Origin: Methanobrevibacter arboriphilus JCM 13429 = DSM 1125 | GTDB lineage: Archaea; Methanobacteriota; Methanobacteria; Methanobacteriales; Methanobacteriaceae | Assembly (NCBI RefSeq): GCF_002072215.1 | Contig: NZ_JXMW01000031.1 | Location: forward strand, 1 to 45,663 | Length of the DNA: 45,663 bases | Direction of reading: 5' to 3' | Shown here: piece after piece, positions 17,175 through 26,400 of the stretch | How the letters are laid out: the number at the start of each line of letters is the position of its first letter | How positions within the stretch are numbered: the first letter of the stretch is position 1 | The notes under the pieces: generated by a model | The model's database searches: none | Seen by the model: only the letters and a program-made list of their open reading frames with translations | Told to the model about the DNA's origin: nothing | Translations under genes and position numbers: made by a program

Positions 17175-18470
17175 TTAATTAATAGCTTTATTTAATGCTT
17201 GATCAATATCAGCTATAATATCTTCAACATCTTCCACTCCAACAGATAATCTAATAGAATCAGGAGTAACACCAGTGGTTAATTGTTCTTCTGGGCTTAA
17301 TTGAGAATGAGTAGTTGAAGCTGGATGTATAACTAAAGATTTAGAATCTCCAATATTAGCTAAGTGAGATAATAATTCAACACTATTTATGAACTTTTTA
17401 CCTTCTTCAATTCCACCTTTAATACCAAAACCAACTAAAGCACCGAATCCTCCTTTTAAATATTTTTTAGCATTTTTATGAGATGGATCGTCCTCAAGTC
17501 CAGGATAAGTTACCCAAGAAACAGCATCATGACCTTTTAAGAATTTAGCTACTTCAAAAGCGTTTTCACTGTGTTGTTTTACTCTTAAAGATAAAGTTTC
17601 AGTTCCTTGCAATAACAAGAATGCATTAAATGGACTTAATGTTGGTCCAACATCTCTAAGGAAGTTTCCCCTAGCTTTTATAATATAAGCTAATTCACCA
17701 AATGCTTCAGTATATACTAAACCATTATAAGCAGGATCTGGTGTTGTAAATTCTGGGAATTTTCCATTAGTCCAATCAAATTCACCACCAGTAATAATTA
17801 ACCCTCCAAGAGTAGTACCATGACCACCAAGGAATTTAGTTGCAGAGTCAACAACAATATCTGCACCATATTCTATTGGTTTTACAAGTCCAACAGCAGC
17901 AGTATTATCAACAATTAAAGGAATATCATTTTCATGAGCTATTTTAGCTAATCCTTCAAAGTCAGGAATATCCAATTTAGGGTTTCCTAGTGATTCAGCA
18001 AACAATGCCTTAGTATTTGAATCTATAGCATTTGCATAAGCATCTAAATCTTGAGAATCCACAAATTTAACTTCACGCCCAAAGTTAGGGAAAGTATTGT
18101 TGAATAAAGAGTAAGTACCACCATAAAGGTTGTCACCAGATACAATATTTTCACCTACACTAGATAGGTTTAATATTGAAGTTGTTATTGCAGCAGCACC
18201 TGATGAAAAGGATAAACCTGCGATCCCTCCTTCAATAGCTGCAACTCTTTGTTCAAGAACATCGTTAGTTGGATTTGTTAATCTTGAATAAATCTGTCCA
18301 AATTCTTGAAGTGCAAAAAGATTTGCTGCATGATCTGTATCATTAAAAACATACGAGGTTGTTTGATATATAGGCACAGCTCTTGCACCAGTTACCGGAT
18401 CTGGTTCTTCTTGTCCAGCATGTAATTCATTAGTCCTGTTTCCATATTTTTTGTTATTATTGTCAGTCAT
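17175..18470 (-). CDS. metY: O-acetylhomoserine sulfhydrylase
   Basis: PLP enzyme that makes homocysteine from O-acetylhomoserine and sulfide. Fold-type I signature [15 protein letters not shown] carries the PLP lysine Lys212. [23 protein letters not shown] and the C-terminal [14 protein letters not shown] are those of the O-acetylhomoserine aminocarboxypropyltransferase subgroup; the length of 431 residues (longer than cystathionine synthases) supports this. The start ATG follows AAAGGTG. Together with metX it gives a direct-sulfhydrylation methionine route that resembles bacterial pathways. Upstream are two ACTAGT-containing direct repeats. Confidence 0.95.
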   Translation of the reverse strand: MTDNNNKKYGNRTNELHAGQEEPDPVTGARAVPIYQTTSYVFNDTDHAANLFALQEFGQIYSRLTNPTNDVLEQRVAAIEGGIAGLSFSSGAAAITTSILNLSSVGENIVSGDNLYGGTYSLFNNTFPNFGREVKFVDSQDLDAYANAIDSNTKALFAESLGNPKLDIPDFEGLAKIAHENDIPLIVDNTAAVGLVKPIEYGADIVVDSATKFLGGHGTTLGGLIITGGEFDWTNGKFPEFTTPDPAYNGLVYTEAFGELAYIIKARGNFLRDVGPTLSPFNAFLLLQGTETLSLRVKQHSENAFEVAKFLKGHDAVSWVTYPGLEDDPSHKNAKKYLKGGFGALVGFGIKGGIEEGKKFINSVELLSHLANIGDSKSLVIHPASTTHSQLSPEEQLTTGVTPDSIRLSVGVEDVEDIIADIDQALNKAIN

Positions 18471-18619
18471 TTTAAAAACACCTTTAATTTTGAGAATTTT
18501 AATGTTATTAAATTTAAATCTATTTTAACATTAATCTATCTTTAATATTAATCTATATTAATAAGTTTAAATATATAATCTATATTAATATATCTATATT
18601 AATATAAGTTTAATATATA

Positions 18620-18651
18620 TTATATACTAGTTTTTATTATATACTAGTTTT
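18620..18651. promoter_or_regulatory. two direct repeats with ACTAGT upstream of metY
   Basis: TTATATACTAGTTTT occurs at 18620-18634 and again at 18637-18651, a 17-bp period. Each copy contains the palindrome ACTAGT, also the core of the cysE operator arms. They lie about 150-180 bases upstream of the metY start. A shared regulator is a guess. Confidence 0.4.
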
Positions 18652-19079
18652 AATATTTTTACTATAACTGTTATTTAACTAGATAAGCTTGACATAAAAT
18701 AGGATTATCAATATAATACTTATTTAGCTATTAATTGAGATAGATATCTAATTAATCTACTATTTTTGTATATTTTATATTTTTATATCCTATTTAGAGA
18801 TATTAAATATATTGTTTCTAATTAATGAAAATTAAAATTTAATATAGAATTCAATTATTATCAGTATTAAGAAAATTATTATACATTCTAATCTAATATT
18901 ACTATTATAAATCAATATTATTTATCCTAAATCAATATTATTTAATATCATTTAATATTATATTTTCATATATTATATTTTCAGTTTATAGATTGTTTAA
19001 TACTTTAATAAATATTTAATAATATTTAATATTGATTTTCTGCTTATGTATATAATGTTTTTTCTTAATATAACAGTGT

Positions 19080-19099
19080 AATATAACTATTGTTATATT
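19080..19099. promoter_or_regulatory. 20-bp palindrome
   Basis: AATATAACTATTGTTATATT: perfect 8-bp arms around TATT. It is nearly identical to the sites at 20075-20094 and 20196-20215. It lies between metY and the DUF1801 gene, not directly at a start codon. Confidence 0.5.
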
Positions 19100-19189
19100 T
19101 TACTTATAAATGTTTTGGTTAGATAAGTTAATGATAAAAAATATCCACTAAGATTTATATTATTATATAAAATTATATAAAATATTACA

Positions 19190-19564
19190 TTATGAAATAT
19201 TGTTTTCTTTTTCTTTTTTGTTTTCTTGAACTCTAAATTCCACGATTTTTCTTATTAAATCATAGGGTATAGGTTCATTATATTGGAATTGGACAGTGCC
19301 TTTAGATGTTTTGTACTTTGAAAGATCCTCTTTAAAGTTTTCAATTCCATTTGGGTTTGGATAAAATCCAATATGTTTTTTATAGGCTGCAAAATGAACT
19401 AAATTTTTGTTTAAGTAAAAAGTAGGTATTCCCCAACTTATTTTTTCAGTAGCCTCAGGTGCAACTTCTTTTATTGTTTTTCTAATCTTTTCTAAGATTT
19501 TCTGAATATTTTCAGGAAAATTTGATATATATTCATCAATAGTTTCAACACTATCTTCTCCCAT
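19190..19564 (-). CDS. DUF1801 / YdhG-like protein
   Basis: A 124-residue cytosolic protein of the DUF1801 (YdhG, so-called iron chaperone) family. Diagnostic segments are ETIDEYISNFPENIQKILEK, EKISWGIPTFYLNKN and VHFAAYKKHIGFYPNP, with the KGTVQFQYNEPIPYDLI tail. The frame runs 38 codons further upstream, but that part is Lys/Ile/Asn-rich spacer translation. The ATG chosen follows GGTGAAATT and starts the family domain. The biochemical role is not established. It lies alone between metY and cysS. Confidence 0.85.
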   Translation of the reverse strand: MGEDSVETIDEYISNFPENIQKILEKIRKTIKEVAPEATEKISWGIPTFYLNKNLVHFAAYKKHIGFYPNPNGIENFKEDLSKYKTSKGTVQFQYNEPIPYDLIRKIVEFRVQENKKEKENNIS

Positions 19565-19719
19565 AATTTCACCATTTAACATTTTATACAAAATATTATT
19601 AGTATATATTATGTTTTTTATAACTATTATTTTTTTTACTATATTTCTTTTCTTTCTTATTATTTTTTTATCCTTCATTTTTATTATTTTTTTTCCTTAT
19701 CCTTATTTTTATTATCCTT

Positions 19720-20025
19720 TTTTTTGTTATTATTAGTTATTATTAGTTATTATTGATTATTATTGGTTATTATTTGTATTATTAATATTATTATTAATGA
19801 CATTAGTATAATTATTAGTTTTACTATTAGCATTGTTATTAATATTATTAGTATTATTATTAAGATTAATATCGATATTAATATTACTATTAAGATTAGT
19901 ACTGATATTAGTATTACTATTAATATTAATAGTATTATTATTAAGATTAATATTAAGATTAGTACTGATATTAGTATTACTATTAATATTAGTATTGATA
20001 TTACTATTAATATTTAATATATTAT
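19720..20025. repeat. trinucleotide/hexanucleotide microsatellite region
   Basis: About 300 bases built from TTA, GTA, GAT and ATT triplets. Within it a longer unit is duplicated: AAGATTAGTACTGATATTAG followed by TATTACTATTAAT occurs near 19891 and again near 19952. No frame here has a Shine-Dalgarno or a plausible protein; the open frames are by-products of the repeat. It lies between the divergent DUF1801 gene and cysS. Confidence 0.75.
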
Positions 20026-20074
20026 TTATTTTAACAATATTCAGAAATAATTACATTTATATATAATGATAACA

Positions 20075-20094
20075 AATATAACAATTGTTATATT
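20075..20094. promoter_or_regulatory. perfect 20-bp palindrome upstream of cysS
   Basis: AATATAACAATTGTTATATT is fully self-complementary. It lies 243-262 bases upstream of the cysS start. A second, near-identical site is at 20196-20215 (AATATAACAATTGTAATATA), 122 bases upstream. Paired palindromes of this kind look like operator sites for a dimeric regulator. Confidence 0.55.
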
Positions 20095-20336
20095 ATATAT
20101 TTTTGTTATGTTGTATTTTATGTTATTATATTATACCTCTTGTATAATCTACATCCAAATACTATAATTATCAACATTTATATAGTATAATTATTAATAT
20201 AACAATTGTAATATAAACTATTAATTATATTTTCATTTTATTTAAGCATTTGGTGTGGTTTAATAGAATATTAAAAATATATTTAATAGCAAATATTAAC
20301 TAATAGAAATAATATATAAAATCAAAGAGGTAAAAA

Positions 20337-21854
20337 ATGTTAATATATAATACAATGAAGCGGGAAAAAGAGTTCTTTGAAAAAAAAAGATATAACAAAA
20401 ACATTAATCTCTTTGTTTGTGGCCCTACAGTTTATGATGATGCTCATATAGGGCATGGTCGAACATATATAGCCTTTGATATGATAAAATCCTATTTAGA
20501 ATTTATTGGATACTCAGTATTTTATATAGAAAATATTACTGACATTGATGATAAAATTATCATGCGAGCTAAAGAGAATAATACTGACCCTGCAGATTTA
20601 GCTATATATTACGAAAAAAGGTTTAAAGAAGATATGGAAAAGCTTAATGCTGATTCTGTAAATCTTTATCCTAGAGCTACATATCACATGAATGAGATTT
20701 TCAATCAAATTCAAGTATTAATTGATAAAGGATTTGCTTATGAAACTGAAACTGGAGTTTATTTCGAAACTTCAAAATTTAAAGATTTTGGAAAACTTTC
20801 TAATAGAGATTTAGAAAAGCTTGATTCTCATAGAATAAATGTTGATTCAACAAAAAAAGATCCTAAAGACTTTGCTTTATGGAAAAAAACCAATGAAAAT
20901 CCATACTATGAATCTAAATGGGGAAATGGTAGGCCTGGTTGGCATATTGAAGATACTGCAATAACTGAAAAATACTTTGGTCCTCAATATGATATTCATG
21001 GTGGAGGTCTTGATTTAATATTCCCACATCACGATGCAGAAATAGCACAGATGGAAGCAATTTCTGGAAAAGAGCCACTAGTAAAATATTGGATGCATAC
21101 AGGATTTTTAAATGTTGATGGTGTTAAGATGTCAAAATCCCTTGGAAACTTTATAACAATTAGAGATTTACTTGAAAAATGGGATCCTATGGCATATAGG
21201 CTTTTCGTACTATCAACCCACTATAGAAGTCCTATTGACTTTTCTTCAAAATCATTAGAACAAGCCTCAAAAAATCTTGATAGATTGAATAAAACAATAG
21301 AGAATTTAAAAGATACTTCAATAAAATTAGAAGAATTTTCTTCTATTAAAATTCTTAATGAAACAAATGAAATAGAGTCTAAAAATTCTAAAAATAATTT
21401 AGATAATAACTTAGATAAAGATAGTTTAGATAAAAATAACTTAGATAAAGATAATTTAGATAATGATAATTTAGATAAAGTTAATTTAGCTAAAGAGGAA
21501 TTTTTAAAAAACATGGATGATGATTTTAACACTCCAAAAGCATTAGCTACAATTTTAAGCTTTACAAAAATTATTAATAACAATATTAAAATAATAAATG
21601 AAAAAGAAGCTAAAGAACTTGGTATAGCTGATTATAAATTTATTCAAGAATCTTTATCTCTTTTAAAAGATTTTAATTCTGTATTTAGGCTTGATTTATT
21701 TGATAAAAAAGAGGAAGTTGAAGAAGATAAATCTTCTGAGTTATTAGAAATTATAATAAACACTAGAGAAAAATTAAGAGAATCTAAAAATTATCAATTA
21801 TCTGATGAAATTAGAGATAAATTAAATGAAATAGGAATCAATATCGAAGATTAA
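20337..21854 (+). CDS. cysS: cysteinyl-tRNA synthetase
   Basis: Class I synthetase that charges tRNA-Cys, 505 residues. HIGH motif AHIGHGRTY (about residues 37-45), zinc ligand Cys28 (LFVCGPTVYDD), GWHIEDTAI, the HGGGLDLIFPHHDAEIAQ zinc/cysteine site, and KMSKSLGN (about 263-270). The position of zinc ligand Cys209 in E. coli is Asp206 here. The anticodon half contains an insert of pentapeptide repeats (LDKDN type, coded at about 21391-21493). Start ATG follows AGAGGT. It heads a plus-strand group with cysK. Methanogens may instead make Cys-tRNA through SepRS/SepCysS; the direct enzyme here fits the presence of cysE and cysK. Confidence 0.97.
   Translation: MLIYNTMKREKEFFEKKRYNKNINLFVCGPTVYDDAHIGHGRTYIAFDMIKSYLEFIGYSVFYIENITDIDDKIIMRAKENNTDPADLAIYYEKRFKEDMEKLNADSVNLYPRATYHMNEIFNQIQVLIDKGFAYETETGVYFETSKFKDFGKLSNRDLEKLDSHRINVDSTKKDPKDFALWKKTNENPYYESKWGNGRPGWHIEDTAITEKYFGPQYDIHGGGLDLIFPHHDAEIAQMEAISGKEPLVKYWMHTGFLNVDGVKMSKSLGNFITIRDLLEKWDPMAYRLFVLSTHYRSPIDFSSKSLEQASKNLDRLNKTIENLKDTSIKLEEFSSIKILNETNEIESKNSKNNLDNNLDKDSLDKNNLDKDNLDNDNLDKVNLAKEEFLKNMDDDFNTPKALATILSFTKIINNNIKIINEKEAKELGIADYKFIQESLSLLKDFNSVFRLDLFDKKEEVEEDKSSELLEIIINTREKLRESKNYQLSDEIRDKLNEIGINIED
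21391..21493 (+). repeat. 15-bp coding tandem repeats inside cysS
   Basis: Six or seven degenerate units of AAAGATAATTTAGAT type, in frame, encode a string of Leu-Asp-Lys-Asp/Asn-Asn. They lie in a helical-linker region of the C-terminal half and keep the frame, so they vary length without breaking the enzyme. Confidence 0.8.
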
Positions 21855-21990
21855 GAGGAATCAATTTTAAAATTAAGAAGAATCAATATCAAAGACTAAA
21901 AATAACTATTTCAAAAGATTAAGAATAATTTATTTTAAAATCATAAGATAATCATAGATTAAAAAAAAGAAATATATTGAGATGAAAAAA

Positions 21991-22959
21991 ATGACTAGTA
22001 AAAAAATTGCAAACAATGTATCTGAGTTAGTAGGAAATACACCATTACTAAAAATAAATAATCAAGACCCTGATTTAAAAGCAGAGTTAGTAGGTAAATT
22101 AGAGTCTTTTAACCCACTTAGCAGTGTAAAAGATAGAATTTCTGTTGGAATGATTGACAAAGCTGAAGAAGAAGGTTTAATAGATAAAGGCACAGTACTT
22201 ATCGAACCAACTAGTGGAAATACTGGTATTGGACTTGCTTTTGTTGCAGCTAGTAGAGGTTATAGACTTATTTTAACTATGCCAGATACAATGTCAATTG
22301 AAAGAAGAAAGTTATTAGCTATCTTTGGAGCAGAAATTGTATTGACTCCTGGAGCAAATGGAATGAATGGTGCAATAGCAAAAGCTGATGAATTGTTAGA
22401 AGAGATTGATAATAGTTTTTCAGTTCGTCAATTTTCAAATCCAGTGAATGTTGAAACACACTATAGTACTACAGCTGAAGAAATTTGGAATGATACTGAT
22501 GGAAATGTTGATATTGTTGTAGGTGGTGTAGGTACTGGAGGTACAATAACTGGAGTAGGTAAAAAATTAAAAGAAAGTGATAAAAATCCTGATGTTAAAA
22601 TAGTTGCAGTTGAACCTGCATCTTCACCAGTACTATCTGGAGAAAATCCAGGACCTCATAAAATACAAGGAATAGGAGCAGGATTTGTACCAGACATATA
22701 TCAAAGTGAGTTAATTGATGAAATTATTCGAGTAAAAGATGAAGATGCTTCAAAAACCATGCTAAGCTTAGCTGCAAAAGAAGGAATTCTTGTAGGAATT
22801 TCATCAGGAGCTGCAGCATATGCAGGAATTCAATTAGCTAAAAAAGAGGAGAATAAAGGAAAAAGAATAGTAGTAATATTACCTGATACTGGTGAAAGAT
22901 ATCTTTCAATGGATTGGGTATTTGAAGATATTTATAAAGAATATTCTGATGTATTATAA
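21991..22959 (+). CDS. cysK: cysteine synthase (O-acetylserine sulfhydrylase)
   Basis: PLP enzyme that makes cysteine from O-acetylserine and sulfide. The PLP lysine is in [11 protein letters not shown]. The substrate loop [12 protein letters not shown], the phosphate-binding [14 protein letters not shown] and the C-terminal SSGAAA are all present. At about 322 residues it is normal length, without a CBS extension. The frame starts 9 bases earlier with ATG, but GAGATGA precedes the second ATG at proper distance, so that one is used. It works with CysE (13984-14622). cysS lies 136 bases upstream on the same strand. Confidence 0.96.
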   Translation: MTSKKIANNVSELVGNTPLLKINNQDPDLKAELVGKLESFNPLSSVKDRISVGMIDKAEEEGLIDKGTVLIEPTSGNTGIGLAFVAASRGYRLILTMPDTMSIERRKLLAIFGAEIVLTPGANGMNGAIAKADELLEEIDNSFSVRQFSNPVNVETHYSTTAEEIWNDTDGNVDIVVGGVGTGGTITGVGKKLKESDKNPDVKIVAVEPASSPVLSGENPGPHKIQGIGAGFVPDIYQSELIDEIIRVKDEDASKTMLSLAAKEGILVGISSGAAAYAGIQLAKKEENKGKRIVVILPDTGERYLSMDWVFEDIYKEYSDVL

Positions 22960-23750
22960 ATAAAGGTCAGATTTTATAAGTCTATCTATTTTATAGGCTG
23001 TATATAGGTCTGTATATTTTATTTTCTAATATCAATAATATCTCTAATATTGAATAATATTAAAAAGACCTATATATTATATAATTATTAATATTCTTTT
23101 TATCTTCATATATTTTAAATTCTTAAATTATCTTAAATTATATATACGAAAATTGTTTTTATAAAATTATAAGTATATTAACCAGTTAAACTATATTAAT
23201 CAAGTTAATTAATAATAATAAGTTAAAAAATCATATTAAAGCTATAAATATCTCTAATAAAAATATTTTTAATAAATATATCTTTAATAATAATATTTCT
23301 AATAAAAATACATTCAATACTAACAAATATTTCAATACTAACAAATATTAATATATCTCTAATAAAAATACATTCAATGCTAATATATCTAATAAAATAT
23401 AAAATAATAAATATAAAGTTTTTTTTAGAATAATGAGAATAATAAGAATAATAAAAATATATTTAAAAGTATATTTAAAAAAGTCTATTTAAAAATATAT
23501 TAAAAATATATTAAAAGTATATTAAAAGTATATTAAAAGTATATTTAAAAATAAATATTATTATTAAATTTTCAATAGTTTTAATATAAAAGAAAAAGAT
23601 AATAACTATTGATATATTACTGATTAATTTTTATATATAATGATAAAAAATAACCTAAAATTTAATATTTAAATAAATAATAAAAATATTATATAATAAA
23701 ATTATATAATAAAAAATATTGTATAGTAAACTAATCAAAGGAGCGATATT
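22960..23750. other. cysK-to-desulfurase spacer with minisatellites
   Basis: About 790 bases without a gene. Two copies of CTAATAAAAATACATTCAAT lie near 23298 and 23357. At about 23459-23556 is a run of eight imperfect 11-bp units of ATTAAAAGTAT type. Near 22960-23000 there are GTCTAT/TATAGG segments that could form the cysK terminator; this is weak. Confidence 0.55.
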
Positions 23751-24951
23751 ATGATATATATGGATCATTCAGCCACAGCACCTGTGAGAAAAGAAGTATT
23801 TGAAGTTATGGAACCCTATTTTACAAAATCTTTTGGAAATGCATCTACGTTCTATTCTCTTGGAAGAGAAGCAAAAGCAGGAATGGAAGAAGCTAGAGAA
23901 AATGTAGCTAATTGGTGCAAATAATGATGAAATAATATTTACAAGTGGTGGAACTGAATCTGACAATATTGCTATCCAAGGAATTGCTTATAAATTAAAT
24001 AATGCTGGGAAAGGAAACCATATTATAACCTCAGCTATCGAACATCCTGCAGTAATGGAAACTTGTTCTGCACTTGAAAAAAAAGGGTTTGAAGTTACTT
24101 ATCTTCCAGTTTATGAAGAAGGAATTGTTAAAGTAGAAGATTTAAAATCAGCTATAAAAGAAGAAACTATACTAATAACAATTATGCATGCTAACAATGA
24201 AATTGGAACTATTCAACCTATAGCAGAAATTGGAAAAATAGCTAAAGAAAATAATATTAAATTCCACAGTGATGCTGTTCAAAGTGTTGGAAAAATCCCC
24301 GTAGATGTAAATGAATTAAATGTTGATTTATTATCTATATCATCACACAAAATATATGGACCAAAAGGAGTCGGAGCATTATACATAAGGAAAAGAACTA
24401 GATTAGAACCTATTCTATATGGAGGAGGTCAAGAAAAAGATTTATCTCCAGGTACTGAAAATGTTGCAGGAATCGTTGGTTTAGGTGAAGCTTGTAGACT
24501 AGCAAAAGAAGAGTTAGATGAAAATATTCCTTATATAACAAACCTTAGAAATAAGCTAATTGATGGAATATTAAATTCTGTTGAAAAGTCTTATATAAAC
24601 GGAGATATTGAAAAAAGGCTTCCAGGAAATGTAAATTTCAGATTCACAGGAATTGAAGGTGAATCATTAGTACTTATGCTTGATGCAAAAGGAATAGACG
24701 GTTCAACTGGATCTGCGTGTTCATCTAAAAAACTTACTGCTTCCCATGTTTTAAAAGCTATAGGTTTAGAAGATGTTGATTCACACGGGTCTTTAAGATT
24801 AACAATTGGTCCTGAAAATACAGAAGAAGAAGTTAATACTGTTATTAAAGAAATACCCCCAATTGTTGAAAAACTTAGAAGTATGTCTTCAATCTGGGAG
24901 AAAGAAGAGTCTTTATTGAAAAATAATACAAAAAGATGTGATATCGATTAA
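23751..24951 (+). pseudogene. cysteine desulfurase (NifS/IscS) broken by one frameshift
   Basis: PLP enzyme that takes sulfur from cysteine for Fe-S assembly. The first frame starts at an ATG after AAAGGAG and reads MIYMDHSATAPVRKEVFEVM, as in NifS, up to ENVANWCK and a stop at 23922-23924. The second frame takes over at 23914 with GANNDEIIFTSGGTESDN and continues to the end with the PLP lysine (ISSHKIYGPKG) and the catalytic Cys loop (GSTGSACSSK). Together they give a normal length near 400 residues. The break, near 23913, is a +1 or -2 shift, with one T between AAT and GGT. Nothing else is degraded. It may be a sequence error, a fresh mutation or a recoded gene. iscU lies 150 bases downstream. 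Confidence 0.88.
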
Positions 24952-25098
24952 TATACTTCATATAATTAGATATTAATCATCTCTTAAAAGTAAAATCTTA
25001 TAAACATTAAAAAATAAATATAAACAATTAATACTATCAAATAAGATATTATATTATCAAATATATATTATCAAATAGAAAATTTTTAAGGTGAAAAA

Positions 25099-25467
25099 AT
25101 GTACTCAGAAAAAGTTATGGATCATTTTACTAATCCTAGGAATGTAGGGGAAATTGAAAATCCTGATGGAGAAGGAACTGTAGGAAACCCTACTTGTGGA
25201 GATATGATGACCATTTATATTAAAGTAAAAGATGATAAAATTGATGATATAAAATTTAAAACATTTGGTTGTGGTGCAGCTATAGCTACAAGTAGTATGA
25301 TAACTGAATTAGCTAAAGGAAAAACAGTTGATGAAGCATATGCTATTAGTAGAGATGATGTAGCTGATTCTCTTGATGGTCTTCCAAAAGTTAAAATGCA
25401 TTGTTCTAATCTAGCTGCAGATGCTCTTCAAAAAGCTATTGAAGACTATAGATCCAAAAACAATTAA
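25099..25467 (+). CDS. iscU: Fe-S cluster scaffold IscU/NifU N-terminal type
   Basis: A 122-residue scaffold on which clusters are assembled. Cys33 (NPTCGD), Cys58 (FGCGAA) and Cys102 (MHCSNLA) are the three cluster ligands, with Asp35 conserved. The LPPVK-type chaperone motif is LPKVK. There is no C-terminal Nfu domain. Start ATG follows AAGGTGA. It is placed after the cysteine desulfurase gene, its sulfur donor. Confidence 0.96.
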   Translation: MYSEKVMDHFTNPRNVGEIENPDGEGTVGNPTCGDMMTIYIKVKDDKIDDIKFKTFGCGAAIATSSMITELAKGKTVDEAYAISRDDVADSLDGLPKVKMHCSNLAADALQKAIEDYRSKNN

Positions 25468-25737
25468 TTTTATATTTTAATACTTTAAATCTAAAAAATT
25501 TATTCTTCAATAAATTTAATTAATTTCTAATTTAATTAATTTTTATTTCTAATTATAATAATTTTAACTATATTTTTAATTATAATACTCTTAACATTAA
25601 AATACTTTTAATAATAATATTTTTAGCTATATTTTAATGTTAATTGCTTAATATATATCTTTAATAATAATATTATTAATTAAACATTCTAATTATAATA
25701 TTGTTAATTTAGGATTATAATATTATTAATAACATTA

Positions 25738-26400
25738 TTAAATTTCTAGTTTTTCAATAGCTTTTTGTGCAGCAATTTGTTCAGCTTCTTTTTTACTTTT
25801 ACCAGTTCCTACTCCGATTTCCTCATTATCAACTAATATTCCTATAACAAAAGTTTTATCATGAGGAGCACCATATTCTTCGATTAGTTTATATTCTACA
25901 TTAAGCTCATTAGCATCGCCATACTCTTTAATTTTAGATTTAAAATCAGTAAAAAATATTATTTCTTCATCAATAGCAGGAAAAACAGTTTGTGAAAGAA
26001 ACTCTCTAGTTTTTTCTATACCTTGATCTAAATAAATTGCACCAAGAAGAGATTCAAAAACATCAGCACTAATTGAAAAGATTTCATTTATACTAACTTT
26101 ATTATCATCAAGTTCTAATTTTATCATATTTGTTAGGCCTAATTCATGAGAATAGTTAGCTAATGCAGTTTCACAAACATAATTAGACCTTAATTTAGTT
26201 AAGTCCCCCTCTCCAATGTTTTTATATTTTTTGTATAAGTAATCTGAAACAATCATACTAAGTACAGCATCCCCTAAAAACTCTAACCTTTCATAGTCAT
26301 AGCTAATATTATGTTTTACACCATAAGATTTATGCATAAAAGCCATATTGAAAAGTTTAGGATTGTTTGGAATTATATTAAATTTATCAAGTATCTTCAT
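25738..26400 (-). CDS. rnc: ribonuclease III
   Basis: Double-strand RNA endonuclease, 220 residues. The signature ERLEFLGDAVL is at residues 38-48 with metal-binding Glu40 and Asp44; the second acidic pair is in ADVFESLLGAIYLD (Asp113, Glu116). A dsRNA-binding domain (about residues 150-218) ends GKSKKEAEQIAAQKAIEKL. All catalytic residues are in place. Start ATG follows GTGAT. It is a single-gene unit convergent with iscU. RNase III is common in bacteria and sparse in archaea; bacterial origin or a special role in this group is possible. Confidence 0.95.
   Translation of the reverse strand: MKILDKFNIIPNNPKLFNMAFMHKSYGVKHNISYDYERLEFLGDAVLSMIVSDYLYKKYKNIGEGDLTKLRSNYVCETALANYSHELGLTNMIKLELDDNKVSINEIFSISADVFESLLGAIYLDQGIEKTREFLSQTVFPAIDEEIIFFTDFKSKIKEYGDANELNVEYKLIEEYGAPHDKTFVIGILVDNEEIGVGTGKSKKEAEQIAAQKAIEKLEI

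Larger units (their letters stand above)
18471..19189. other. spacer upstream of metY, AT-rich
   Basis: About 720 bases with no gene recognised. It holds the direct repeats at 18620-18651 and the palindrome at 19080-19099, described separately, and ATAACTGTTAT-like half sites near 18663. The rest is AT-rich. Confidence 0.5.

Noticed and set aside
19763-20066. Two overlapping plus-strand frames of 77-84 codons rich in Ile, Asn, Ser or Leu
   Set aside because: They are translations of the triplet microsatellite; no Shine-Dalgarno, and more than one frame is open over the same bases.
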